Shown: positions 48,701-56,040, counted from the first letter of the stretch. The stretch: 64,000 nt of DNA from Pteria penguin (GCA_035048485.1 CM068587.1:46251496-46315495), one strand, 5' to 3'. Notes: a model not told the origin generated them from the letters alone. Numbers and translations are program-made.

Positions 48701-51700
48701 GTATGTATAGGTCTATCTTCCAAATTGACAAATATTAATGTGAGTAAGTATTCATGTGCTCACTTTGAAATTGCATTAATTATATATCTATGCACCAAGA
48801 AATTCGCTGCTGTTATAGAATTCCGTTTTCATTAGGGCAATGAGTTTTTATACAAGATACGTCTCTGGTTTTACAGACACAAACCTATTTCTCTGCCGGA
48901 TCGATAGTTCCTGGAAAGTAAAATCAATCTATCCTTTTATTATATATAAATATTTTAATGACCCAATAATGAAAATTGGATCATATCTCTATATTATGTC
49001 GTTCTAAAGAGAAAATTATCTTATTATTATTATTTTTTTTTTCTTACTTTAATTTTTTTCTAAACAACCTTAAGACTGAAGTCAAGCACAAGTCTCTTGT
49101 AATGGTAAAAGCACATGAGCAAAATGAAATTTAGAAAGTACAATATAATATGTATGGGTACATAAAGGATATTTCATGTCTACACAATAATATAGAATTT
49201 GAAGATATTCAATATTACTAGATATTCAACTTATTTAAGAGGGTCTTATCAATATACAAGTAATATCCATTTATGATTGATAGAAGTTTCATTTTGTCCT
49301 TCATCTTACATTTATCATTATTATTATCATTATTATTATTTCAAAAACCACATTTCGATCACAAACATGGCAATACAAATGCGTAAACACAAAGCTTAAT
49401 GATAATACTAGTCCCACTGAAACAATTTAAACCGAAAAAATTAAGATTTTAACAAAATTTTCAGAATGAATTCCATATCTGTCATATGACATATTTGAAA
49501 TATTTAGGATATTGAGATATGCATAATGTCTACTTATTTTCTCCTTGCAACGATTGCTTTCGACCAGATAGGTCGACTAAACAGTGAAACTTATACAAAA
49601 TGCATGACCATGGCAAAACCATTTATCAAGTAAGCAAAAAACGATAATATACTAGCGGAAGAAAGAAACTGTGTATACCTAAAAAAAAGTTGAATTAAAA
49701 TAAAAAAAAGTATTCTTTGATCGCTCTTTATTTTTAAAGGCATATTTTAATATACTAAACGCGTGTTTGAGTACTCAAATTGTTAAATATCGTGTTAGAT
49801 TCGCCTTGTTGGCCACAGTACGTTTTCGAGTTTCGAACCTAATACAAGCGTGCATTCATTGACAGTTTTAAATGTTTTGAAACACAAGAAACATTGGTTA
49901 TGAGATGTAATTTGACTGAGAGACGCATGATTTTCGTGCTATTGGCGTGCTGGAAGCTGGGATATCTCACAGTAAGGCTGGGCTTGATGGAGACGATATC
50001 AGCAAAGTGGCACCGTTCGGAAACGCCCATGATCAGGATGTCCGTGTGTGACGTTACGTCGGCTAGATATCGATATCGATATCGTAGGGACCAAGAAAAA
50101 TATGTCAAGATATCGAGAATCAGCCAAGCCGTCAGTACGCAGGTCGTCACGGTCAAGTAATTACCCGTGTCATGTAACAATCAATTAATCAATTAAGGCT
50201 ACATCAGTGATATAATCAGCTAATAAGAAGCCATTGTCGAGATAAATCAGGTAAATTTTGATAACGTGACTGCAAAATGAAGTCGAGATAAGCATGGTAG
50301 TGGACATAGGGGATGTCGAGATATCCGGACTAAATCTAATCAGATTATTAAGAAAAAAAAGTTGGGACCGACGACTGACGTCCAGATAAGCTGGGTAGTC
50401 GAGATATTCGATGTCGAGATATCGAAGTTTACCTGTATATACGGACGTTACATTTGCGTAATAGATTCAAATCGGCTTCTTTGATCGCCAGAAGCATCCG
50501 TGGACATCGACGGATAAGTCCTTGTTCCATAAGGAAAAGGTTGCGAGAGGTTTACATCTTCGACGTGCTGACACCCGTCCTGTTCTGCTCCGGCGTCACC
50601 GTGTTGCAAGGTTAGTGGGTGTGGGAAGCATCGTCCTTTCAATAACAGAGATTTTGCGAAAGTTTCATTTACGGACAAGTCGAGATTTCTCAGCAGTGAC
50701 GATGTGTTCGGACCGAAGAACGCTACATTGAATCTTTCAATGATTGACGCATGCGTTATTCAGAGCCGCCGATTCGGCGGAGGGAGCGATATTGTCTAGG
50801 ATGGAATTGCAATACATGAAAGGACCCCTTTGGTGATAGATCTAGTGGAGGGCAGTTTAACTGGCGTACGCGACCGTGACGAGATTCTACGTCAACAGGC
50901 CATTCTATTAATTCACAACAATGTGCGTTGCGTCATTCTGCAACAAGACAACGCACGACCGCATACTGCACACGTTGTTAGTGACTATCTACAACACTAG
51001 AACGTGAATGTGCTACCCAGAATTGCGACGTCACCGAAATTTTGTAGAGCTCGGGTAGCTCAGTCGGTTAGACGGTCGGATGCATGACAGCTAGGCTATT
51101 AGGTACCATAGGTCGTGGGTCGAGTACCCATTGCGGGAATGAATATAATTGAAATACAGGGTATCTTGTTAGCTGTAGTGTCTGTTTGCTTTATCTGTTT
51201 GTCTAATTTGTCTTTATTTCCACATTTATTTCTTCTGAGATCCAAGATCCATAGTACACCATGGTGTTTCACTGATTCTATATATATATTGTGCCATATA
51301 CATTTTACCCGATACGAAAATTTTAAAATGATTTCAGAGATCCTTTCAAATTAATAGATATTACCTGTGATTTCACATTTGAGTTCGCCATCATGGTCCA
51401 CACATTTCTGGTTTTTCTCACAATGTCCTGCTGTGCATGGTGCAGTTAATTTCTGTAAAATAAAAATTTTATGTTAAATTCATAACTGAGTGGAATATTT
51501 TATTTTTCATATTAATGATAGGTATTTGCCATAGACAAACAATCTAAATGTAAAATAATCAATAAATATTAAAGTCCTTACGATCTTTACCTAATATCAA
51601 ATATTTTCCTAATTTCTAAGTTCTTATAAATTCTTTGTAATAAATTAATTGCAGTAATTAATGAGCTGATAACTTGCGCCAATTTTTTTATCAATATACA

Positions 51701-52038
51701 TTTGCCTCAAATCACAATTATGTGGAAAGGATATAACAAAGTGAAATTATATGGAAATTATATATGAAAATTATAAAACGGATTATTGAAAGTTGTCCTT
51801 TTGACGCTATTTGTAGCTTGCTTTTTATCTTAGGGTCGCTGTGGATTTCTCGGAAGTATGTATGTTGATGTCGCTTCAAACTCAAGTATGTACACATTGT
51901 TCACGACCATGTCCCATTAAATCCTCTCAGTAGATTTTGTGTGGACAGATTCATCTTTTATATCTATTTGTTTCATACTGCAGAGGTGACGGAAGCATTT
52001 CTTGATTTATTATAATTCAGTTTTATAAATATTAATAA

Positions 52039-52115
<77 letters not shown>

Positions 52116-52559
52116 CCTTTTTTCTTTTCTTTTTTGTTTGTTTGTTTGTTTGTTTTTTTAATTTAAAGAAAATACAAATCCATTTTTTTTAAATCTTGAT
52201 TAATTTATAGATATAATTCCCGGTGACCAGTTGTTGATATTGGTGTACACTGAACCATGCATTTTCCTGAATTTCTCATTGTCTTGATCTGCTACTCTCT
52301 CAAAATTGAGATCACACAAGTTCATGCCGCTCAAGTAGTTAATAGAATGACATCGCTTTCTCGTCATACAGTTTTTCAAACAATCTATAAAACTAATTTC
52401 TGTCAAAACCGTGATGAGCGCACCATGGTATCTTTTCCCTTGTATAATATTCCGGGGTCCTTTGCCTTGGGTTTGCAAATGGAAATGGGCTTGGTCATTT
52501 TGGAATGTACACACTGTCTCCCATATTGCAGTGACGAACAAAAGGCATAGCGCCTTCAT
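26230..52559 (-). CDS. Gene B: complete secreted PAN-CCP-GCC2/GCC3-CCP-fibrinogen-related protein, 568 residues
   Basis: Spliced from nine exons: 52,221-52,559; 51,365-51,452; 47,990-48,163; 46,742-47,068; 42,870-43,067; 36,213-36,319; 31,365-31,464; 29,542-29,691; 26,230-26,453. Exon sum is 1,707 bp, 568 codons plus stop, with no frame conflict. Residue plan: signal peptide 1-17, PAN/apple to 113, short Cys module 114-142, sushi 143-200, GCC2/GCC3 201-309, CCP-like 310-375, fibrinogen-related 376-568. It carries several N-glycosylation sequons (NVT, NDT, NES, NKT). A secreted recognition protein is the inference. Caution: the exon 1 donor is GG instead of GT, so normal splicing may fail. The nearest known relatives by architecture are molluscan FREPs and SVEP1-like proteins, but neither has this module order. 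Confidence 0.8.
26454..27990. other. Gene B intron 8, part without features
   Basis: I searched the minus strand for the missing AGDSL..H segment of the fibrinogen domain and found none. The region 26,600-26,700 (TCCCTCATGCATGCCTCTGT) resembles 4,090-4,130 and 40,825-40,860, a dispersed repeat. AT-rich with A and T runs. Confidence 0.5.
28000..28500 (-). pseudogene. SGNH-hydrolase-like fragment, probably transposon derived
   Basis: Minus-strand reading gives LVVGHSI, then after a frame break DLGLPDTHLIKFRGVGGR, FRPHMIILIAGGNDVL, and VCKLLPRFNQQYTHND. This is the GxxxV/GGND/PR pattern of SGNH-type esterase-like proteins seen in molluscan mobile elements. A stop follows VND, and the end (GLWEHCNFFPSPNPLH) is in another frame, so it is broken. 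No partner was found in gene A within the window. Confidence 0.65.
28500..29540. other. Gene B intron 8, proximal part
   Basis: 29,000-29,540 is paralogous to 960-1,500 in gene A. 28,680-28,800 carries a CAAGCGAAGGTGCCGAAAGC stretch that may belong to the same mobile element as the SGNH fragment. No exon seen. Confidence 0.5.
29542..29691 (-). CDS. Gene B exon 8, fibrinogen domain part 3
   Basis: 150 bp, phase 1 both sides, acceptor ATAACAG|GGAACG, donor A|GTACGT. Translation: NEALKQLTSIAKYNMRIVFW, then GNEYHLKFKNNY. Same length as gene A exon 8. Joined to exon 9 it gives NNYNGDVPF, which aligns with the family stretch between YRL and PFST but lacks about nine residues of the usual AGDSL loop. 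Confidence 0.85.
30060..31340. repeat. 62-bp minisatellite in gene B intron 7
   Basis: Degenerate units as at 2,235-3,015 (TAGCTACCATTTAGTGGA, TATTATACCTACCATT). About 18-20 units in all, interrupted by other sequence around 30,330-30,660. Longer than the gene A array. Confidence 0.9.
31365..31464 (-). CDS. Gene B exon 7, fibrinogen domain part 2
   Basis: 100 bp, phase 0 in and phase 1 out, acceptor CAG|GTCATT, donor G|GTAGGT. Translation: VIQHRATSDQNSFNKTWEEY, then KEGFGEPNTDYWFG. Differs from gene A exon 7 at three residues by eye (DQ for NR, E for N), so this exon is strongly conserved. Confidence 0.88.
31640..33600. other. Gene B intron 6, distal part
   Basis: Patches resemble gene A intron 6 (31,640-31,920 against 3,650-3,880; 33,240-33,600 against 4,990-5,230). 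A dispersed element with GATCTGGCCGAAAAACAACA recurs at 27,140, 29,065 and 32,183. No exon seen. Confidence 0.5.
32912..32985. repeat. Imperfect hairpin, 23-bp arms
   Basis: TGTTGTTGATTCCCGGTCAG (with ATC) pairs with GATCTGACCGAGAATCAACA (with ACA), one mismatch, loop of about 26 nt. It sits within the GATCTGACCGA dispersed repeat, so it may be two fragments of that element in opposite orientation. Confidence 0.75.
33640..34080. repeat. ~145-bp tandem repeat, 3 units
   Basis: Units contain TGAAACTTGGCATATAACTT, GGTATGATTGACTTGG and GCACTTCAAGATTTTCACAG. A longer element probably continues to about 34,600 (GGCGTGTTATGCCACGCTAG). It resembles repeats common in bivalve genomes; that last point is from memory of the type, not shown here. 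Confidence 0.7.
35045..35460. repeat. ~90-bp tandem repeat, about 4.5 units
   Basis: The phrase CTTTATACAAAAGT starts every 89-91 bp (near 35,054; 35,143; 35,234; 35,323; 35,414). Other shared parts: AAAGAACATAGAAAG and TCTTTATAAGCAAGTGACC. Only in gene B intron 6. Confidence 0.92.
36213..36319 (-). CDS. Gene B exon 6, start of fibrinogen domain, Trp replaced by Arg
   Basis: 107 bp, phase 1 in and phase 0 out, acceptor ATACAG, donor ATG|GTGAGT. Translation: DCSEIQKNGGNESGYYVI, GTGKRVFCDMEYREGGRM. The near-invariant Trp of the GGW motif is Arg (AGG for TGG), whereas gene A keeps Trp. It carries an NES sequon. Confidence 0.86.
36480..36800. repeat. ~43-bp minisatellite, about 7 units, gene B only
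   Basis: Units read TTGTCGTTGTCCCGTCTTTC + GGAGATAGAGTGCCAGCGGC. Gene A has only about one unit-like segment at the matching place (6,187-6,240), and both end in TACTGTCC.GACCAACAA. So the array expanded after duplication. Because 43 is not a multiple of 3 it gives open frames on both strands; it is not coding. Confidence 0.92.
37748..37803. repeat. (ATC)n microsatellite
   Basis: About 18 ATC units in gene B intron 5. Confidence 0.97.
37915..38200. repeat. Direct repeat, two ~108-bp copies
   Basis: TTTAAGGGTCTTTATTAAAG to GGATCGAAAGATAGAATTCT occurs at 37,917-38,020 and again at 38,091-38,195, with about 70 bp between. Confidence 0.92.
38371..38629 (-). mobile_element. Near full-length tRNA-derived SINE with 12-bp target-site duplication
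   Basis: The minus-strand head is TAAGCCGGGGTGGCCTAGTG then GTATCGCGCTGAACTCCTGA, with a B-box-like GGCTTCAATTCCC. The body contains CATCTGCCTGATGCGGGGCA and ACCACGACATGGGGCCTC, and the far end ATTTTTGTTTAACGTCAC. The flanks AATCTGATGAGA at 38,359-38,370 and 38,630-38,641 (overlapping the terminal A) are identical. It is the reference copy for 2,649, 22,117 and 56,383. Confidence 0.92.
39228..39416. repeat. (CAT)n imperfect microsatellite
   Basis: CAT, CAC and CTT trinucleotides, the gene B counterpart of 7,050-7,292 in gene A. Confidence 0.93.
39686..39743. repeat. (CA)n microsatellite
   Basis: About 28 CA units in gene B intron 5, absent from gene A. Confidence 0.97.
39890..41475 (-). mobile_element. 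Penelope-like retroelement, degraded reverse transcriptase
   Basis: On the minus strand: FWIRKTHKTPYKYRFIAGPS, SKCSTKPLSILLTTIL, YSRSGINQMWILKNSKELL and FSTLYTTIP (41,462-41,100), then GFQQIVCIPMGTDC and LLADIF, a YIDDVL core (about 40,315-40,335), then FNFIITNFPFLSSNIPSSPA, YGVFISQF and LRKFFGQYRDI near 39,920. This is the conserved order of Penelope-like reverse transcriptases. Several stops and frameshifts break it. No GIY-YIG endonuclease was recognised. It lies in gene B intron 5. Confidence 0.82.
41480..42865. other. Gene B intron 5, proximal part
   Basis: 41,560-41,870 resembles 7,440-7,760 of gene A intron 5. A TTGGCGGATCCAGAGGTGTA stretch at 42,373 looks like a transposon end. 42,700-42,865 is similar to 8,500-8,630 next to exon 5. 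No other exon seen. Confidence 0.5.
42870..43067 (-). CDS. Gene B exon 5, CCP-like module with five cysteines
   Basis: 198 bp, phase 1 both sides, acceptor TTTCAG, donor G|GTATTT. Translation: ESDNFCGSPPFRSKT, GDCIARFECTTNDTWHYKVE, LVKCSATLRSWTEPMISCD. All five cysteines of the gene A module are kept. It adds an NDT sequon. Confidence 0.83.
43105..43350. repeat. ~35-bp minisatellite, gene B intron 4
   Basis: Units with ACAAACATTATACAGAATGG and ACAGATCACTA, orthologous in place to 8,860-9,220 in gene A. Confidence 0.87.
43395..43490. repeat. Dispersed PLE-tail-like element
   Basis: TTGAGATTAGATATTCCGGA and GGTTGGCTAGCCACACGTGC match the 24,225 element and the 46,100 tandem units. The gene A counterpart is 9,295-9,365. 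Confidence 0.6.
43775..45865. mobile_element. Possible non-autonomous DNA transposon with TACTCGAATATAATACGCAC ends
   Basis: The left side has CCGAGTATAATATGCACCAA and the right side, in reverse, reads TACTCGAATATAATACGCAC. About 2.1 kb lies between them. No transposase frame is recognised and gene A lacks the segment. The inverted match is about 15-18 bp with mismatches, so the boundaries are uncertain. Confidence 0.35.
44455..44680. repeat. Dispersed repeat also found at 50,140-50,430
   Basis: CGGTCAAGTAATTTTG, CAATTAAGGCTA and CGAGATACGGAAGTTTAAAT have counterparts at 50,145-50,200 and 50,415-50,435. Probably a mobile-element segment ending in GTCGAGATATCGAAGTTTAC. Confidence 0.6.
46100..46455. 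repeat. ~46-bp tandem array derived from a dispersed element
   Basis: About eight units of GGTAAGATTAGGTGCTCCGG + AGGAGTAAGCATCTCCTGTC type. Single-copy versions of the unit occur at 9,300, 24,240, 43,410 and 48,305. Each unit can fold, as AGGTGCTCCGGAG and GCATCTCCTG partly pair. A G-run (46,418-46,431) lies near the end. Confidence 0.88.
46742..47068 (-). CDS. Gene B exon 4, 13-cysteine GCC2/GCC3 module
   Basis: 327 bp, phase 1 both sides, acceptor TTTCAG, donor G|GTAGGT. Translation contains CDVGFYRVGLDQCTSCPIGT, CTKCPAGTYQNEHGKTSC, CSPGFYQN, CATCPSG, CDRCPADTFSYY, CWKCANG. All 13 cysteines of gene A are kept, while many loop residues differ. Two residues longer than gene A (YV within FSYYVYVSV). 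Confidence 0.88.
47990..48163 (-). CDS. Gene B exon 3, sushi module
   Basis: 174 bp, phase 1 both sides, acceptor TTTCAG|ATTGCGAC, donor G|GTATAA. Complete four-cysteine sushi: DCDFTPS, VEYSC, SSRCQANGKW, MKCARG. Single copy here against two in gene A. It carries an NVT sequon. Confidence 0.88.
48170..49800. other. Gene B intron 2, distal part
   Basis: Parallels gene A intron 2 (48,230-48,450 against 13,940-14,110; 48,600-49,200 against 14,620-15,300). Lacks the SINE seen in gene A. ATT microsatellite near 49,315-49,340. No exon seen. Confidence 0.55.
50530..51035 (+). pseudogene. Tc1-like transposase remnant
   Basis: Plus-strand reading in shifting frames: RPVLLRRHRVARL, then SRFLSSDD, NATLNLSMIDACVIQS, RRFGGGSDIV, RTPLVIDLVEGSLTG, RDEILRQQAILLIHNN, VRCVILQQDNARPHTAHVV and SDYLQH. 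This is the catalytic half of a Tc1-like (DDE) transposase, with the FxDE-like segment and the QQDNARPHTA motif holding the second catalytic Asp. Stops and frameshifts show it is dead. It lies in gene B intron 2 and is absent from gene A. Confidence 0.82.
51043..51142 (+). mobile_element. tRNA-like SINE head (second family)
   Basis: AGCTCGGGTAGCTCAGTCGG and TTAGACG match a tRNA A box, and GGTCGTGGGTCGAGTACCCA resembles a B box. Spacing fits a tRNA, but the copies at 25,445 and 25,670 and the body that follows mark it as a repeat rather than a tRNA gene. Confidence 0.65.
51365..51452 (-). CDS. Gene B exon 2, short four-cysteine EGF-like module
   Basis: 88 bp, phase 0 in and phase 1 out, acceptor TTTACAG|AAATTA, donor G|GTAATA. 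Translation: KLTAPCTAGHCEKNQKCVDH, DGELKCEIT. Same cysteines as gene A exon 2. It needs an upstream exon ending in phase 0, which matters because the exon 1 donor is damaged. Confidence 0.8.
52043..52116. repeat. (ATT)n microsatellite
   Basis: About 24 ATT units in intron 1 of gene B, then T-rich sequence up to exon 1. Gene A has only ATT-poor sequence here. Confidence 0.97.
52221..52559 (-). CDS. Gene B exon 1, signal peptide and PAN/apple-like domain, donor site GG
   Basis: 339 bp as in gene A exon 1. Start at MKALCLLFVTAIW (signal peptide); PAN pattern FIDCLKNCMTRKRCHSINYL then LCDLNFERV. The exon end aligns with gene A, but the donor reads CCG|GGAATT where gene A reads CCG|GTAATT. A fallback in-frame donor exists upstream (TCA|GTGTAC), which would remove about eleven codons. 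I retained the aligned end. Residue identity to gene A is about 91% by eye count. Confidence 0.82.
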
Positions 52560-52631
52560 GATGATACCTCGAGAGAGACATTCATGAAATGACTGATATG
52601 TCATAAAATGACGTATTGTAAGGTGCGCAGA

Positions 52632-52647
52632 CTTATATATATATATC
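52632..52647 (-). promoter_or_regulatory. TATA-like element of gene B
   Basis: Minus strand GATATATATATATAAGT, about 80 bp upstream of the start codon, in the same context as gene A. Function inferred. Confidence 0.55.
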
Positions 52648-52689
52648 TCATTGATTTTGACTTTGCCGTTTTAATTTTTCATAGATCTA

Positions 52690-53500
52690 TTTCTGAAACT
52701 GTATGATGGATGTATGTTCTACATAATGTAATATTGATATTTTAGATGAATATCCGGTAGTATAGTTAGGACAGAAGAAGAAGAGGGACACATCCTTGTA
52801 ACTCTCGATCATACCTAGTTAAATAAAGTTTATTTGGTATTAAGTATGTGAGCGAATTTTTCTATCAAGCTGTTGACCCTGAGATAGGTTCCAGTTCCTG
52901 CATGGTTGAGAATTCCAGATGCTTTCGTTTTGATTTCCTTTCCTGCCTATCCTGGTCTTGCAAGGGAATTGATGCAACCATCTGTCGTTCTCGTCTGCTT
53001 TTCCTCTCTTTGTCCATCGCTTCTGCTAGCTCTCAAAGTAACTCGTTATGCTAAAGTTATATCTATCCTGTCCATCTGCGGTATCATAGGAAGACAAAAT
53101 ATGTTAAAGGGGCCCCTCCCTCCATACAAGACATATGATAAATCTTCCACATGCCTCATATGAGGAGATTTGCTTGTGTAAGCAATGTGTTGTAAATTGA
53201 TCTATGATGGAATTTGAGTTGTGTCTTACTCTGCATTACTTATACATGTTTATATATATGTTAACGACCTTTCAACTTGAGAAACTTGTTGATCCTTGTT
53301 CTCTATATGGAGATTTTTACATGTTTGTCGTTTTATTGCACTGCTTTTGTGATAAGTGGAAGAGTGGCCCCTAAACCGGTCAACACCAGTTGTTCATATG
53401 AATTGACCGTATCAAGTAGATATTGTATCTGCACTTTAATCCAAAGTTTTTGAGATGTTTTTATGTTTATTTGTTTTGTAAATTATTACATTATTAACAG
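52690..53500. other. Gene B proximal 5' flank
   Basis: Related to 19,430-19,965 at its start. The rest has no clear counterpart and no recognisable gene. 53,365-53,440 (CCTAAACCGGTCAACACC) belongs to the dispersed element also at 13,215. Confidence 0.5.
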
Positions 53501-53507
53501 TGCATCT

Positions 53508-54295
53508 CCGTGGTGATTTCTGTCATACATCCGAGTCAGATATTTTCTATCTTTTCCACGGTATTGTGGATACTTCCAGATTTCCGTCATACATCCAAGT
53601 CAGATATTTTCTATCTTTTCCACGGTATTGTGGATACTTCCAGATTTCCGTCATACAGCCGAGCCAGATGTTTTCTATCTTTTCCACGGTATTGTGGATA
53701 CTTCCAGATTTCTGTCATACAGCCGAGCCAGATGTTTCTATCTTTTCCTTGGTATTTTAGATACTTCCAGATTTTTGTCATACAGCCGAGCCAGATGTTT
53801 TCTATCTTTTCCTCGTTATTGTGGATACTTTCAGATTTCTGTCATTCAGCCGAGCCAGATGTTTTCTATCTTTTCCACGGTATTGTGGATACTTCCAGAC
53901 TTCTGTCATACAGCCGAGCCAGATGTTTTCTATCTTTTCCATGGTATTGTGGATACTTCCAGATGTCTGTCATACAGCCGAGCCAGATGTTTTCTATCTT
54001 TTCCATGGTATTGTGGATACTTCCAGATTTCTGTCATACAGCTGAGCCAGATGTTTTGTATCTTTTCCATGGTATTATGGATACTTCCAGATTTCTGTCA
54101 TTCAGCCGAGCCATATGTTTCTATCTTTTCCTTGGTATTGTGGATACTTCCAGATGTCTGTCATACAGCCGAGCCAGATGTTTTTTTTCTTTTCCTTGGT
54201 ATTGTGGATACTTCCAGATTTCTGTCATACAGCCGAGCCAGATGTTTTCTATATTTTCCATGGTATTGTGGATACTTCCAGATTTCTATCCAGAT
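53508..54295. repeat. 64-bp minisatellite, about 12 units (gene B flank)
   Basis: Unit GTATTGTGGATACTTCCAGA + TTTCTGTCATACAGCCGAGC + CAGATGTTTTCTATCTTTTC + CACG. Counting gives 64 bp. 64 leaves remainder 1 on division by 3, so each plus frame cycles through all three readings every three units, and none contains a stop. This yields overlapping open frames of 263 and 245 codons. Homologous to 19,965-20,375. Not coding. Confidence 0.95.
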
Positions 54296-55229
54296 ATATA
54301 ATGGTTCACTATTCTACATCTCATTGTTTCCCTGGCAGCCCACCTCAACTATCATTGTTTTCTAGTTTCTTCCTCTCTTATATGATCTCTTTCTGTACCA
54401 TATTTCATCTTTGTTGGATATCTGCAGTCTTCTAGTAGGAACCTTTAGTGGTACCCAGTCTTTGCCGCCCATTTGTTTATTCCAGCGACATATATTTGAG
54501 TGGGAGTCGGCTCTCTGTTTCTTCTACTGGTTTCGTAGTTAACCATATTCTTCCTGTTCTGACTTGCCTGCTAACCGAACTCTCTCACCTCGGATATCCT
54601 TGAGAATCATGGTCAGTCGTACCTTCCCCACTTTGTACTTCTCTATCAAAGACGTAATAGGAGCTGAGATTTTACTGAGCGACTGTTGGGAAAAATGGCG
54701 GTGAAACATGACTGGAATTCCTAACTATTTCTTCAGGTATTTATTAACGATCCTTTTCAGTTTCTCAACCGATGATTGTGATATCTAAATAAAGTTCCAA
54801 AAGCCAGGATAGACGTGGGATCGATACCTTATATTTTCCTGAAAGGTTGGTTTTGTCCCTAATGCCTTCATCCACCTGTCATTTTAACCTTTATGCGTTT
54901 TCCTTTCTCCACGGGCGGGTTACAACATACTTCGTTAAATATTTGTTTTTGTTTCCAACCATAGTTGGGAACTTTTCCCCTTTTCAGCTTAAACTGCTCG
55001 GTTGCCCTTTTGTTTTTAATACCATGAATCTAGATATTTCATCTATTCTGCAGCTTTATCAGGCGCCTAGATATCCACCTGGACTGGATCTGGGTGTCGG
55101 TTGTCATGGTGACGTCATCCATAACACCTGTCCTATGTAGCTGTCTGATGGTGCTTAATATTTTTCAGCCTTCTGTTTCTTTTTTTTTTTCGTGTTATCG
55201 AGTATAAATAAAACTTACTAATCACAAAG
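54295..55229. other. Gene B distal 5' flank, unique part
   Basis: Paralogous to 20,375-21,245. Frames present in one copy are broken in the other. No gene called. Confidence 0.55.
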
Positions 55230-55409
55230 TTTTTTTTTTTTTTTTGGTTATTTGGTGTTTTAAGTCGCTTTCAACAATATTTCAGTTATATCGCGACATG
55301 GAAGCAGGAGGTTACCAACCTCTTAAACATAGTGGCGCAACCCGGGAATCAAACTCGGATCGTCGGCGCCGCAAGCCAAGCGCTTAACCACTACACCACG
55401 CCTGCCCCC
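55230..55409 (-). mobile_element. tRNA-derived SINE with 13-bp target-site duplication, after the gene duplication
   Basis: Minus-strand copy of the 10,692 family: head GGCAGGCGTGGTGTAGTGGT then TAAGCGCTTGGC, poly-T/A end at 55,230-55,245. Flanks ACTAATCACAAAG at 55,217-55,229 and 55,410-55,422. The partner site in the gene A flank (about 21,245-21,265) is empty, so the insertion postdates the duplication. Confidence 0.9.
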
Positions 55410-55897
55410 ACTAATCACAAAGAAAAATGTAACTTTCACTTTATTCTGATATTCCAGTTTCAATGTTCTTTGTGATAAATACATTTCCGTGCAAGTAATT
55501 TAAGTCCATTATTTTGGTCTATTAACTTAATGCTATTTTGTCTTTGGCAGAGATTATTCTTTTATATTTAATTTAATGCAGTCTCAAAAAGTAAGAAACG
55601 TTAAGTCAATACCATACCTTCATTATAACTCTTCAAAATCTTTTAAACAAACATCCATTGTATACTTGTGTACTCCAATGAACCCAATGATTGTTGTAAC
55701 TCTATGAATTATTGAATAAGTCATTCGTTGGCAATGGCTACAAAACAAAACTTACGACACGAAATCCAACAGTATGGTTATTTATTCAGAAGCACAGCGT
55801 TAACTTTTAGTTGTATTGAAAGTTAAAGCGCGTGCACCCTGGGTAGATTACGTGTAAATCATATATGTCTACAGATAAACCAGTAATATGCTCATGA

Positions 55898-55905
55898 CAC
55901 ACACA

Positions 55906-55954
<49 letters not shown>

Positions 55955-55958
55955 ACAC

Positions 55959-56040
<82 letters not shown>
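55898..56040. repeat. Compound (CA)n(CT)n(CA)n(CT)n microsatellite
   Basis: Alternating CA and CT dinucleotide blocks. The gene A counterpart at 21,780-21,836 is CT only. Confidence 0.97.

Noticed and set aside
49894..50160. 88-codon plus-strand frame
   Set aside because: Contains CGATAT repeats and a dispersed repeat; no domain pattern.
53510..54365. Open frames of 263 and 245 codons on the plus strand
   Set aside because: They are readings of a 64-bp tandem repeat without stops; overlapping frames read the same cycling peptide, and unit number differs between the paralogous flanks.
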